11,353 bases of DNA from RYN-428 sp035648595 (GTDB lineage: Bacteria > Planctomycetota > Phycisphaerae > Tepidisphaerales > Tepidisphaeraceae), in assembly GCA_035648595.1 (NCBI GenBank), contig DASRLH010000239.1:1-11353 (forward strand). The letters are read 5' to 3'. A program made the translations under genes and the position numbers. Of this stretch, positions 1 through 6,803 are shown piece after piece (positions within the stretch are counted from its first letter, which is position 1; each line of letters opens with the position of its first letter). The notes beneath the pieces were generated by a model, which was not told where the DNA came from, did no database searches, and was given only the letters and a program-made list of their open reading frames with translations.

Positions 1-8
1 CTTTACCT

Positions 9-110
9 CCTCCCCTGGTACTCCGGGGGAGGATTGAGGTGGGGGCTTTGGCGAAGCGCAGTGCGACGAAAGCCCCCACCCCATCCCTCCCCCGGCGTAC
101 CGGGGGAGGG
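9..110. repeat. Composite GC-rich palindromic repeat (three hairpins)
   Basis: Three stems follow one another. Hairpin A pairs 9-18 with 23-32 around a TACT loop, with one G-T pair. Hairpin B pairs 38-49 (GGTGGGGGCTTT) perfectly with 69-80 around a 19-base loop that holds a further CGC/GCG pairing. Hairpin C pairs 85-95 (CCCTCCCCCGG) perfectly with 100-110 around a CGTA loop. A and C are near copies of each other flanking B, so the whole unit is itself roughly symmetric. This resembles REP or MITE-like intergenic elements; no terminal direct repeats are seen. An open frame from a TTG at 34 runs through it into the regulator gene, but the palindromic codons make that an unlikely protein. It could also end transcription arriving from the left, though there is no T-run after the stems. 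Confidence 0.7.
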
Positions 111-196
111 GGGAGGATTGGCCGAAGCTGTCACGCACCCAGTGGCGCGCGAATTTATGGGGAAGTATAACCGTTGGCATCCACAGAATTATTGTG

Positions 197-213
197 TGGA
201 CAACTCTTGTTCA
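197..213. promoter_or_regulatory. Candidate MarR operator (inverted repeat over the -35)
   Basis: TGGACAA, then a CTC spacer, then TTGTTCA forms an inverted repeat with 6 of 7 matching pairs. It is centred 27 bases before the regulator's ATG and includes the whole -35 hexamer. MarR dimers usually bind 16-20 base imperfect palindromes overlapping their own promoter and block RNA polymerase, so size and placement both fit autorepression. The repeat is seen directly; its use by the adjacent regulator is inference. Confidence 0.45.
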
Positions 214-225
214 AACGTGTATATT
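197..225 (+). promoter_or_regulatory. Sigma70-like promoter of the marR-ABC operon
   Basis: TGGACA (197-202) matches the -35 consensus TTGACA at 5 of 6 positions. TATATT (220-225) matches the -10 consensus TATAAT at 5 of 6, and the spacer is exactly 17 bases. The expected transcription start, about 7 bases after the -10, falls at about position 232, which is the A of the regulator's ATG. No Shine-Dalgarno sequence precedes that ATG. A leaderless mRNA is therefore the simplest reading. The motif match is direct observation; promoter activity is inferred. Confidence 0.6.
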
Positions 226-231
226 CCCCGC

Positions 232-723
232 ATGGTTGTGACAACCCCACGTTCCCCGGCGAAACGCCGGCATTTTGATTCTCCGCAGCAGGAAGCGTTT
301 CTCGGACTTTGGCGGACGTATGACCGGCTGCGCGCGATCGAAGATGAAGTCTTTAACGGTCATGGCCTCACCGCGCATCAATATAACGCCCTTCGCGTAT
401 TGCGGGCGCATCGGCCCGACAAAGTCCCGACGCTGGGACTCGGGGCGATGCTGGTGACGGGCGCGCCGGATATCACCCGCCTGCTGGATAAGTTGATTGA
501 GCGCGGGTTGATCGAGCGCGAACGTCCGGCCGATAACCGGCGAGTGGTGTTGGTGGGCATAACCGAAGCGGGCCTGGGTCTGCTGGATGAACTGGCCCGC
601 GACGTCCGGGAATCACACGCCCGGCAGCTGGGGCATCTCGGAGCCGCCGATCTTAAGACGCTGATCGATCTGCTGCGCAAAGCGCGAGGCCCGCATGAGC
701 CGGCCGGCGGCGACTGGGGCTGA
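232..723 (+). CDS. MarR-family transcriptional regulator
   Basis: This 163-residue protein is the typical MarR length. Family knowledge predicts a dimeric winged-helix DNA-binding protein that is released from DNA when it binds a small, often phenolic or anionic, ligand. Residues about 15-60 form the N-terminal helices. Helix-turn-helix and recognition helix lie at about 64-93 (around APDITRLLDKLIERGLI). The wing follows with the family's DxRR signature (ADNRRVVLVGIT, 100-111), then long C-terminal dimerisation helices. The ATG at 232 is chosen because homology begins about 15 residues later and a consensus promoter ends 6 bases before it; the longer frame back to 34 would translate a palindromic repeat. 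It is first in an operon, 29 bases before the substrate-binding protein gene, so it probably controls the transporter and itself. The inducer cannot be read from sequence. Confidence 0.88.
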   Translation: MVVTTPRSPAKRRHFDSPQQEAFLGLWRTYDRLRAIEDEVFNGHGLTAHQYNALRVLRAHRPDKVPTLGLGAMLVTGAPDITRLLDKLIERGLIERERPADNRRVVLVGITEAGLGLLDELARDVRESHARQLGHLGAADLKTLIDLLRKARGPHEPAGGDWG

Positions 724-752
724 AAAGCGACGATCAATAGATAAGGAGAGCC

Positions 753-1871
753 GTGACAAATCACCGACACATCTTCATTGCGATCATTCTGGCGGCGGCG
801 ATGTCGTGTCTGCAAGGTTGCCGGCGCCAGTCGGCGGTCAGCGCAGACGGACGCCCGAAAGTAAAAGTCTGCTACATCGGCCTGACCTGCGAGGCCCCGA
901 TCTTCGTCGCCTACGAGAAAGGCTTTTTCAAGGACGAAGGGCTTGATGTGGAGCTGGTGAAGACGAGTTGGGACTCGCTGCTGCAGGGGCTGAGTTTCGG
1001 GCGGTTTGATGCGACGCATACGCTGGTGCCGTACCTGCTCAAGCCGATCGAGCAGGGGTTGGAAGTGAAGATGACCGGCGGGATTCATCATGGATGCCTT
1101 CGCATTCAGGCCGCCGCCAAATCGAACATTCACAGCGTGGAAGACCTGCGCGGCAAGCGCATCGCGATCGCCACGATGGGCAGCCCGCCGATGATCTTCG
1201 CGTATCGCGTGCTGGCCGCGCATGGAATGGACGTGAACAAGGATGTGACCTGGGTGGTGTATCCGGCGGATTCCACCGAGCTGGCGATGGCGCGCGGGCA
1301 GGTGGATGCCATCGCCGACTCCGAGCCGATCGGCTCGCTCCTGCTTTCGCGCGGGTCGGTGCGCACGATCGCGGATCAATCGGTCGATGTGCCGTTCAAG
1401 GACGAATATTGCTGCGCGGTGGTGGTGAGCCGGCAGTTGGCGCGGGAGCATCCGGCCACTGCCGCGAAGGTCACCCGCGCGTTGCTTAAAGGAGCCAAGT
1501 GGGTGGGCGTCAATCCGATGGCCGCGGCGCGGCTTTCGGCGGAGAAGAAGTATCTGGCCGCCACGCCCGAGCTCAACGCGGCGGCGCTGGCGTTGCTGAA
1601 TTACACGCCGGGCGTATCAACTTGCCAACGCACCATCGTGCTGCAAGCACAGGAGATGAAAAAGGCGGGCATGCTCAACGCCTCCACCGACCCGGCCGAC
1701 CTGGCCCAGCGGGCCTGGCAAAAGCTGGATGGCGTGGATGACCAATGGCTGAGCAGCCTTCAGGTGGAAAAAGTGCCCGGCCAGCCCGATCCGCCGCGCG
1801 GCGCTGCCGCGCTGGCGGCATTGATGAACGGGAAAAAAGCCTGTTGCGGAAAATGCTGTCTGGGCGAGTGA
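753..1871 (+). CDS. ABC transporter substrate-binding lipoprotein, NitT/TauT/NMT1-like
   Basis: This 372-residue solute-binding protein captures substrate outside the cytoplasmic membrane and delivers it to the permease encoded next. The N-terminus is a lipoprotein signal: a short basic start, hydrophobic residues 7-19 and the lipobox LQGC with the lipidated Cys at 23. Family-typical stretches follow: EAPIFVAYEKGFFKDEGLDV (47-66), SVEDLRGKRIAI (128-139), a VDAIADSEP hinge segment (184-192) and KDEYCCAVVVSRQLA (216-230). Relatives (NrtA, SsuA, TauA, NMT1/THI5) bind nitrate, sulfonates, taurine or thiamine precursors. This subtype, with GGIHHGCLR at 109-117, cannot be assigned a ligand. The start is GTG 753, preceded by AAGGAG (743-748) with a 4-base gap. 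An odd feature is the cysteine-rich tail CCGKCC at 364-369, next to the C-terminus. It lies between the regulator and permease genes, clearly in one operon. Confidence 0.9.
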   Translation: MTNHRHIFIAIILAAAMSCLQGCRRQSAVSADGRPKVKVCYIGLTCEAPIFVAYEKGFFKDEGLDVELVKTSWDSLLQGLSFGRFDATHTLVPYLLKPIEQGLEVKMTGGIHHGCLRIQAAAKSNIHSVEDLRGKRIAIATMGSPPMIFAYRVLAAHGMDVNKDVTWVVYPADSTELAMARGQVDAIADSEPIGSLLLSRGSVRTIADQSVDVPFKDEYCCAVVVSRQLAREHPATAAKVTRALLKGAKWVGVNPMAAARLSAEKKYLAATPELNAAALALLNYTPGVSTCQRTIVLQAQEMKKAGMLNASTDPADLAQRAWQKLDGVDDQWLSSLQVEKVPGQPDPPRGAAALAALMNGKKACCGKCCLGE

Positions 1872-1910
1872 TGGGTGCCAGGGAGTGAGTGATTGCACAG
1901 GACAAATCCC

Positions 1911-2942
1911 ATGACCGCGTCCGTTGAATCAAGCCAATCGTCCGTGCCGCGCGACATGCCGGTACAACGCGCGCACGTCATGCGCGGCGGGCAGGGCGGG
2001 CGCGCGTTGTTCATGGCCGCGTTGCCTCTATTGGCCGCGGCGGTTTCATGGTGTCTCCACAGGTATCTTCCCAATCGCCAGACGACGCAGCCCACCCATT
2101 TCTATCCGCTCTTGCTCAACGCGATGCTTCTGTTCACCGGCGGGTTATTCCTGATCCAAATCAGTTGGCCGGTGATGGGTAAATGGTTCAGACCCAAGGC
2201 GCCGCTGTTGACGGCGTTCATCCTCCTGCTGGCGGTGTGGGATCTGATCACGCTGAAGTTCGCGCTTATGCCGTTGCCGTATTTCCCGGGACCCGACCGG
2301 GTGTTGAACAGCCTGGTTGATAATTGGCGCGATCTGGCCCAATGCACCGGGTATTCCCTGGTTCTTCTGGCCAGTGGATTTGCCTTGGGCGCGGGAACGG
2401 GAATGATCTGCGGCGTATTGATCGGCTGGTCGCCGCGATTTCGCTACTGGGGTATGCCGGTGCTCAAGACCGTCGGCCCCATTCCAGCCACCGCGCTTGT
2501 GCCGCTGGCGCTGATTTTATTTCCCAGCGCGTTTCTCTCGGGCGCCAGTCTTATCGCGCTGGCGGTTTGGTTTCCGGTGACCATGCTGACGGCTTCGGGC
2601 ATCGCCAACGTGCGAATGTCCTACCTGGACGTGGCGCGAACGCTTGGCGCGGGCCGGCGATTCCTCATTTTCCGCGTGGCCATTCCCGCGGCCATGCCGA
2701 GCATTTTCATCGGGCTGTTCATGGGGCTGGGCGCTTCGTTCCTCACGTTGATCGTGGCCGAGACGGTCGGCGTGCGCTCGGGGCTGGGCTGGAAGCTGGC
2801 CTGGGCGCAGCAATGGACGGAATATGATCAGGTCTACGCGATCATCGCAATCATGGCAGTCTTCTTTTCGGGCATCATGACTTTGCTGTTCAAGCTGCGC
2901 GACCGCGTGCTGGTCTGGCAGAAGGGGGTGATCAAATGGTGA
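1911..2942 (+). CDS. ABC transporter permease, NitT/TauT (SsuC/TauC-like), N-terminally extended
   Basis: This is the membrane subunit (343 residues) of the importer. The C-terminal half is a standard binding-protein-dependent transport domain with helices at about 147-173, 187-206, 208-230, 264-286 and 309-329. The cytoplasmic EAA loop at 241-263 (VARTLGAGRRFLIFR, then IP) docks onto the ATPase. Family members are usually 250-280 residues; here three extra hydrophobic segments (about 34-53, 64-85 and 98-117) precede the core. ATG 1911 is used because AGGA (1899-1902) sits 8 bases before it. An in-frame TTG at 1893, preceded by GGGAG, would add six residues and cannot be excluded. The gene follows the substrate-binding gene by 39 bases and overlaps the ATPase gene by 7 bases, indicating translational coupling. 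Confidence 0.9.
   Translation: MTASVESSQSSVPRDMPVQRAHVMRGGQGGRALFMAALPLLAAAVSWCLHRYLPNRQTTQPTHFYPLLLNAMLLFTGGLFLIQISWPVMGKWFRPKAPLLTAFILLLAVWDLITLKFALMPLPYFPGPDRVLNSLVDNWRDLAQCTGYSLVLLASGFALGAGTGMICGVLIGWSPRFRYWGMPVLKTVGPIPATALVPLALILFPSAFLSGASLIALAVWFPVTMLTASGIANVRMSYLDVARTLGAGRRFLIFRVAIPAAMPSIFIGLFMGLGASFLTLIVAETVGVRSGLGWKLAWAQQWTEYDQVYAIIAIMAVFFSGIMTLLFKLRDRVLVWQKGVIKW
2922..2933 (+). promoter_or_regulatory. Near-perfect ribosome binding site for the ATPase gene
   Basis: AAGGGGGTGATC matches the complement of the common 16S rRNA 3' end, AAGGAGGTGATC, at 11 of 12 positions. It ends 2 bases before ATG 2936, and its GGGGG core lies 7 bases from that ATG, compared with 13 bases from the alternative ATG at 2942. 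This decides the start at 2936. The site lies inside the last codons of the permease gene. Confidence 0.65.
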
Positions 2943-3778
2943 TGCCCTCGCTTGAGCCGCCCGCAAGTGCAACCGGCGCGGCCGCGCCCTCGCCTTCGGC
3001 CATGTCCGCTTTGAGCGGCGCGTCGGCGTTGCAGATTATTGGCGTGGGGAAAACCTTTGTCGCCGCCGACGAATCGCGGGTGATCGCGCTGCAGGATGCG
3101 ACCCTTTCGGTGCGCCCCGGCGAGATGATCGCCCTGGTCGGCCCCAGCGGTTGCGGCAAATCCACGCTTCTTCGGCTGTTGGCCGGCCTCGATCAGCCAA
3201 CCACCGGCCAGCTTTGGGCCGGCGAGCAGCGCATCTCCGGCCCCAGCGCGCAGCGCGGGCTGGTCTTTCAGGATCCTAACCTTTTCCCCTGGCTCACCGT
3301 CCGGCGAAATATCGAGTCGGGGTTGGTCGCCCGCGGGGCATTGCGCGAGCAACGCCATGAGGTTCCGCAGTTCATGCGGCTGGTGGGCCTTGAAGGGTTT
3401 GCCAACGCCTATCCGCATCAACTCTCCGGCGGAATGGCGCAGCGCGTCGCCCTCGCCCGCGCGCTGGTGAACCAACCCAGCGTGCTTCTGCTCGATGAGC
3501 CGCTGGGCGCGCTCGACGCCTTCACGCGGATGCGCATGCAGGACGAAGTTCTGCACCTCTGGGAGGCGCGCGGCACCACCATGCTTCTGGTAACGCATGA
3601 CATCGATGAGGCGATCTACATGAGCGACCGCATCGTCATCATGACCCCCCGGCCTGGCCGGATTGATTGCGTATTGCCGGTGTCGCTTCCCCGTCCGCGC
3701 GAGCGCAACAGCCCGGCGTTTTTGGCCCTGCGCTCCCACATCCTGGAAATGCTGCACTTTGCCGGCAGCCGGTCATAG
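2936..3778 (+). CDS. ABC transporter ATP-binding protein, NitT/TauT (SsuB/TauB-like)
   Basis: This 280-residue cytoplasmic ATPase powers the importer as a dimer bound to the permease. All nucleotide-binding motifs are present and intact: Walker A GPSGCGKST (69-77), Q-loop Gln at 112 (LVFQDPNLFPW), signature LSGGMAQR (163-170), Walker B VLLLDEP (183-189), D-loop GALD (191-194) and the switch His at 221 (LLVTHDIDEA). The HDIDEA and SDRIVIM elements are typical of the nitrate, taurine and sulfonate group. The first 30 residues are a low-complexity Ala/Pro/Ser extension before the fold begins. Its ATG overlaps the permease stop (ATGGTGA), and it is the last gene of the operon. Confidence 0.94.
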   Translation: MVMPSLEPPASATGAAAPSPSAMSALSGASALQIIGVGKTFVAADESRVIALQDATLSVRPGEMIALVGPSGCGKSTLLRLLAGLDQPTTGQLWAGEQRISGPSAQRGLVFQDPNLFPWLTVRRNIESGLVARGALREQRHEVPQFMRLVGLEGFANAYPHQLSGGMAQRVALARALVNQPSVLLLDEPLGALDAFTRMRMQDEVLHLWEARGTTMLLVTHDIDEAIYMSDRIVIMTPRPGRIDCVLPVSLPRPRERNSPAFLALRSHILEMLHFAGSRS

Positions 3779-3795
3779 CCTATTCTTAAATAGGC
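3778..3795. repeat. Small hairpin at the end of the ABC operon
   Basis: GCCTATT (3778-3784) pairs perfectly with AATAGGC (3789-3795) around a CTTA loop, starting at the last base of the ATPase stop codon. The stem is A/T-rich and no T-run follows, so it is a poor intrinsic terminator. It may instead protect the 3' end of the operon message. No better terminator is visible before ppk1. Confidence 0.35.
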
Positions 3796-3852
3796 CTGCG
3801 CGACTACGCGCTCTTCGTCCGTGGCATAGCCAGCAGGGTGTCAGGCCGGGAA

Positions 3853-3899
3853 ATGCAACCTCAACCGTGACACGCCCGTCGGGCCCGTGCGTGTTGCAT
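3853..3899. repeat. Nested inverted repeat upstream of ppk1
   Basis: ATGCAAC (3853-3859) is the reverse complement of GTTGCAT (3893-3899). Inside it ACACGC (3870-3875) pairs with GCGTGT (3889-3894), leaving GGGCCC in the loop region. On the right the two arms adjoin and share two bases; on the left a 10-base bulge separates them. It lies 42 bases before the chosen ppk1 start and could act as a leader structure or protein-binding site. No match to the Pho box consensus is seen. It is the only notable structure in the 162-base spacer between the ABC operon and ppk1 apart from the small hairpin. Confidence 0.35.
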
Positions 3900-3940
3900 C
3901 GAACTTAGGCCTCTACTTTATGGCCGTCGTCAAGGAGAAG

Positions 3941-6109
3941 ATGTTGGACGGATCACCGGCGATCATCCCGCGCCAAACCGCGCCGCCGCCGGCGACTTCC
4001 CCGGTGCCCTCGGCAAATCCCGGCGATCTCGTGCCCGAGCCCGCGGAATTTATCAGCCGCGATTCAAGCTGGCTGGAATTCAACCGGCGCGTGCTGCAAC
4101 AGGCGACCGACGAGCGCACGCCATTGCTCGAACGCCTGCGTTTCCTGGGGATCTTCACCTCAAACCTCGACGAATTTTTCATGAAGCGCGTCGGGGGCCT
4201 AAAGCGCCAGCTTCTGGCCGGCACCGTTTCGCGATCCGAATCCAACACCCCCGCGCAGGCGCTGGCGGCGATCCGCACGGCGCTGCTCCCGATGCTCTGC
4301 CAGCAGGCCGAGTGCTACACGAAGACCGTCAAGCCGATGCTCGAGCAGAATGGGGTTTTCCTGTTGGAATGGGAGCAACTCACCGACATCGAACGCCAGG
4401 AAGCCAGCTTCTACTTTCGCGCCAATGTCTTCCCGGTGCTCACGCCGTTGGCGGTCGATCCGGGCAATCCGTTTCCGTTTATCTCCAATCTCAGCACCTC
4501 ATTGGGCGTGATCCTGCATCACCCGGATCGCCACGAGAATCTGTTCGCCCGCGTGAAGGTGCCGGAGGTCATACCGCGCTGGGTGGCCCTCGGAACCGTG
4601 TCAGCCCGGCCGATCCGGTTTATCAGCCTGATGGACATGATCCGCCACAATCTCGACGACTTGTTCCCCGACATGGCGATTGTGGACGTGATGCCGTTCC
4701 GAGTCACGCGCAATGCTGATCTGGAGCGCGATGAGGAGGAAGCCGAGGACTTGCTGGAGCTGATGGAAGAGGAGCTTCGCCAGCGGCGATTCGCCAATGT
4801 CGTGCGGCTGGAGTACGGCCCCAACACCGATGCGTGGGTGCTCGAATTCCTGATGCGCGAGTTGAAGCTGACGCCCGACGACGTGTACCAGCTTCCCGCG
4901 GAACTGGATTACGATGACCTGCGCCCGGTGACGGAGTTGAACCTTCCGGCTTTGCGGTACGAGCCTTGGACGCCGGTCGTGCCGCCCGCGCTGGCCGATG
5001 ACGAAACCGATATCTTCGGCGTCATCCGCAACGGCGACGTTTTGGTGCATCTGCCCTATGAAAGTTTCACCGCCAGCATCGAGCGATTCGTGAAAGCCGC
5101 CGCCGCTGATCCCAAGGTGCTGGCCATCAAGATGACGCTGTACCGCACCGGCGAAGACAGCCCGTTCATCTCCACGCTCATCCGCGCCGCCGAGGCGCGC
5201 AAGCAGGTGGTCTGTTTAGTCGAACTCAAAGCGCGGTTTGACGAGGAGCGCAACATACACTCGGCCAACGCGCTGGAAAAAGCCGGCGTGCATGTGGTCT
5301 ACGGCATCGTGGGCCTCAAGACCCACTGCAAGGCCTGCCTGGTGGTCCGGCAGGATCCCGATGGCATCCGCTGCTACGCCCACATCGGCACCGGCAACTA
5401 CAACCCCGGCACCGCCCGCCTCTACACCGACCTGGGCCTGCTCACCTGCGACCCCGCCATCACCAATGACGTGGTGGAATTATTCCACTACCTCACCGGC
5501 CGCTCGCTCAAGCGAGATTATCACAAGCTCCTGGTGGCGCCGGTCAACATGCAGGCCAAGTTCCTGGAGATGATCGAGCGCGAGATCGCCCACAAGCAGG
5601 CCGGCCGTCCCGCCCACATCATCGCCAAGATGAACGCGCTGGAAGAACGAAAAGTCTGCCGGGCCCTGTACCGCGCTTCGCAGGCGGGCGTGCCGATCGA
5701 CCTGATCGTCCGCGGCTTTTGCACCCTGCGCCCCGGCGTGCCGGGCCTCAGCGACAATATCCGCGTCATGTCGCTGGTGGGCCGATTCCTGGAGCATTCC
5801 CGCATCTTCTATTTCCGCAACGGCGCCGAAAAGGAAGCCGACGGCGAATTCTACATCGGCTCGGGCGACTGGATGTACCGCAACCTCCTGGCCCGCGTAG
5901 AAGTCACCGCTCCCATCGAAAAATTCGGCCTGCGCCAACGCGTCTGGCAAATCCTTCAGGTCCTGCTTTCCGACAAACGCCAAACCTGGGACATGCGCCC
6001 CGACGGCACCTACGTCCCCCGCACCCCCGACGATCCGGCGTTCCCCGGCGCGCAGCAAATCTTCATGACCGAGGCCCGGCAAACCGCCCTCGCGCAAACG
6101 CCGAGATAG
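3941..6109 (+). CDS. ppk1: Polyphosphate kinase 1
   Basis: This enzyme reversibly transfers the ATP gamma-phosphate onto inorganic polyphosphate. The protein has 722 residues (E. coli Ppk has 688) and is complete. A Pro-rich leader of about 35 residues precedes the N domain (FISRDSSWLEFN, 37-48; FTSNLDEFFMKRVGG, 72-86). The head domain and two phospholipase-D-like C domains follow. The autophosphorylated histidine, equivalent to E. coli His435, is at 462 in GLKTHCK, followed by YAHIGTGNYNPGTARLYTD (479-497). The second conserved His, equivalent to His592, is at 619 in FLEHSR. The Mg-binding arginines equivalent to Arg375 and Arg405 are at 402 (LYRTGED) and 432 (KARFDEE). ATG 3941 is chosen for AAGGAG at 3932-3937; ATG 3920 (seven more residues) has only a weak AGG. 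It is a single-gene unit, convergent with the minus-strand block, and no exopolyphosphatase gene is adjacent. Confidence 0.96.
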   Translation: MLDGSPAIIPRQTAPPPATSPVPSANPGDLVPEPAEFISRDSSWLEFNRRVLQQATDERTPLLERLRFLGIFTSNLDEFFMKRVGGLKRQLLAGTVSRSESNTPAQALAAIRTALLPMLCQQAECYTKTVKPMLEQNGVFLLEWEQLTDIERQEASFYFRANVFPVLTPLAVDPGNPFPFISNLSTSLGVILHHPDRHENLFARVKVPEVIPRWVALGTVSARPIRFISLMDMIRHNLDDLFPDMAIVDVMPFRVTRNADLERDEEEAEDLLELMEEELRQRRFANVVRLEYGPNTDAWVLEFLMRELKLTPDDVYQLPAELDYDDLRPVTELNLPALRYEPWTPVVPPALADDETDIFGVIRNGDVLVHLPYESFTASIERFVKAAAADPKVLAIKMTLYRTGEDSPFISTLIRAAEARKQVVCLVELKARFDEERNIHSANALEKAGVHVVYGIVGLKTHCKACLVVRQDPDGIRCYAHIGTGNYNPGTARLYTDLGLLTCDPAITNDVVELFHYLTGRSLKRDYHKLLVAPVNMQAKFLEMIEREIAHKQAGRPAHIIAKMNALEERKVCRALYRASQAGVPIDLIVRGFCTLRPGVPGLSDNIRVMSLVGRFLEHSRIFYFRNGAEKEADGEFYIGSGDWMYRNLLARVEVTAPIEKFGLRQRVWQILQVLLSDKRQTWDMRPDGTYVPRTPDDPAFPGAQQIFMTEARQTALAQTPR

Positions 6110-6113
6110 CGCT

Positions 6114-6145
6114 GTCGAACGGCCTGTCGTGAGCTACGTCGAACG
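6114..6145. repeat. Intergenic GTCGAACG direct repeat after ppk1
   Basis: GTCGAACG occurs at 6114-6121 and again at 6138-6145, a spacing of 24 bases, with CCTGTCGTGAGCTAC between them. The pattern 'gtcgaacg...gtgagct..gtcgaacg' resembles short interspersed repeats often met between genes in GC-rich environmental bacteria, judged from memory. It starts 5 bases after the ppk1 stop and runs into the 3' end of the truncated glycosyltransferase frame. No convincing terminator is seen between the convergent genes. Confidence 0.4.
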
Positions 6146-6673
6146 AATGAAACCGGAACCCGCCGCCCCGGATCGGAAGCGCAACTTCGCATCAGAAATC
6201 CCGGCCGCGCCCCCAATCCCGGCCGGCGCGAGTACGCGCTTCCCCAGCGTGGACGCCGGGGGACGATCTCCATCAATCCAAGCGCGCGCCGGACAACCGG
6301 CATTGTCCCGCCGCCGTGGGCGGCGAATCGGATTTTCGAGGCTTGAATATGTCCTTAGCCCCTTTTCCTCCTCCGGCTCAACGTGCGTGTCATCATCAAA
6401 CCAAAGCACATACGGCGCCGCGGCGGCCTCCACCAGCAGCCGCATCATTGGGTCTTTGTTGATGTTCCTCTTCGACTCGATCAACGTGTCGATGTGCCCC
6501 TCATCGTACCGCTGCCGAACGGAAACCAGCGTGCGTTCGCCGCACGCGCTGCATCCGACCCGCAAGCCAAACCCCGCGCGGTCCGCCCCCTGCGCGATGC
6601 TGTCCAGGCAGCGCAGGCTGTACTGCGGGTAATCGCCGTAGCAGCCGACCAGTACGTCGAAACGTTTGCTCAT
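6134..6673 (-). pseudogene. Truncated family 2 glycosyltransferase (N-terminal part only)
   Basis: The first 100 residues look like the nucleotide-sugar-binding half of a GT-A glycosyltransferase. FDVLVGCYGDYPQYSLRCLDSI (5-26) is the first beta strand and helix, and YVLWFDDDTHVEP (88-100) carries the metal-binding DxD-type motif at 93-95. Homologues normally continue for well over 100 more residues with the acceptor-binding half. Here recognisable homology stops at about 6374, exactly where the 20-base motif at 6347-6366 begins, and the remaining 75 residues are an Arg/Ala/Gly-rich tail typical of unselected GC-rich sequence. The ATG at 6673 is preceded by GGGGGA 6 bases upstream. The frame is open but the enzyme cannot be complete, so it is called a remnant. 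A short expressed protein of other function is not excluded. Confidence 0.6.
6347..6366. repeat. 20-base dispersed motif, copy 1
   Basis: On the minus strand it reads AAAAGGGGCTAAGGACATAT. It matches copy 2 at 18 of 20 positions. It lies exactly where homology of the glycosyltransferase fragment ends, with GAGGAGG just upstream on that strand. Confidence 0.6.
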
Positions 6674-6783
6674 GCAAAGTCCCCCGGCAATGCCGGCGAA
6701 CCTCAGACGCTTCTTTGAACTGAATGTAGTGAGAAACGCATCATCTGGCTCGCGCCGGGCGTCAATATCTCAGGTCGGTCAAT

Positions 6784-6803
6784 ATATGTACTTATCCCCT
6801 TTT
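6784..6803. repeat. 20-base dispersed motif, copy 2
   Basis: On the minus strand it reads AAAAGGGGATAAGTACATAT, in the same orientation as copy 1 and 437 bases away. It lies exactly where homology of the RHS fragment ends. In both copies the motif encodes a Lys-Gly-x-x-Thr-Tyr string in the frame of the broken gene, which is chance translation of the repeat rather than a conserved protein motif. Confidence 0.6.

Noticed and set aside
34..231. N-terminal extension of the MarR regulator from TTG 34
   Set aside because: It would translate the palindromic repeat and cross the promoter; homology starts only after ATG 232.
378..1451. 357-codon open frame on the minus strand
   Set aside because: It is antisense to the MarR and substrate-binding genes, has a His/Arg-rich composition and no motifs; the plus-strand genes have clear family signatures.
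1893..1910. TTG 1893 as permease start
   Set aside because: ATG 1911 has AGGA at good spacing and lies only six codons later. TTG is kept as an alternative, not preferred.
2834..3757. 307-codon open frame on the minus strand
   Set aside because: It is antisense to the ATPase gene, whose motifs are intact; the composition is low-information.
3778..3795. Intrinsic terminator after the ABC operon
   Set aside because: The stem is weak and no T-run follows, so it is listed only as a hairpin.
3779..3940. TPP riboswitch or Pho box that would reveal substrate or phosphate control
   Set aside because: No matching motif is seen here or before the ABC operon, so a thiamine-precursor role for the NMT1-like protein is not supported.
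6684..6696. CCGGCA-A-TGCCGG palindrome before the glycosyltransferase remnant
   Set aside because: It is short and close to what GC-rich sequence gives by chance, with no T-run or partner site.
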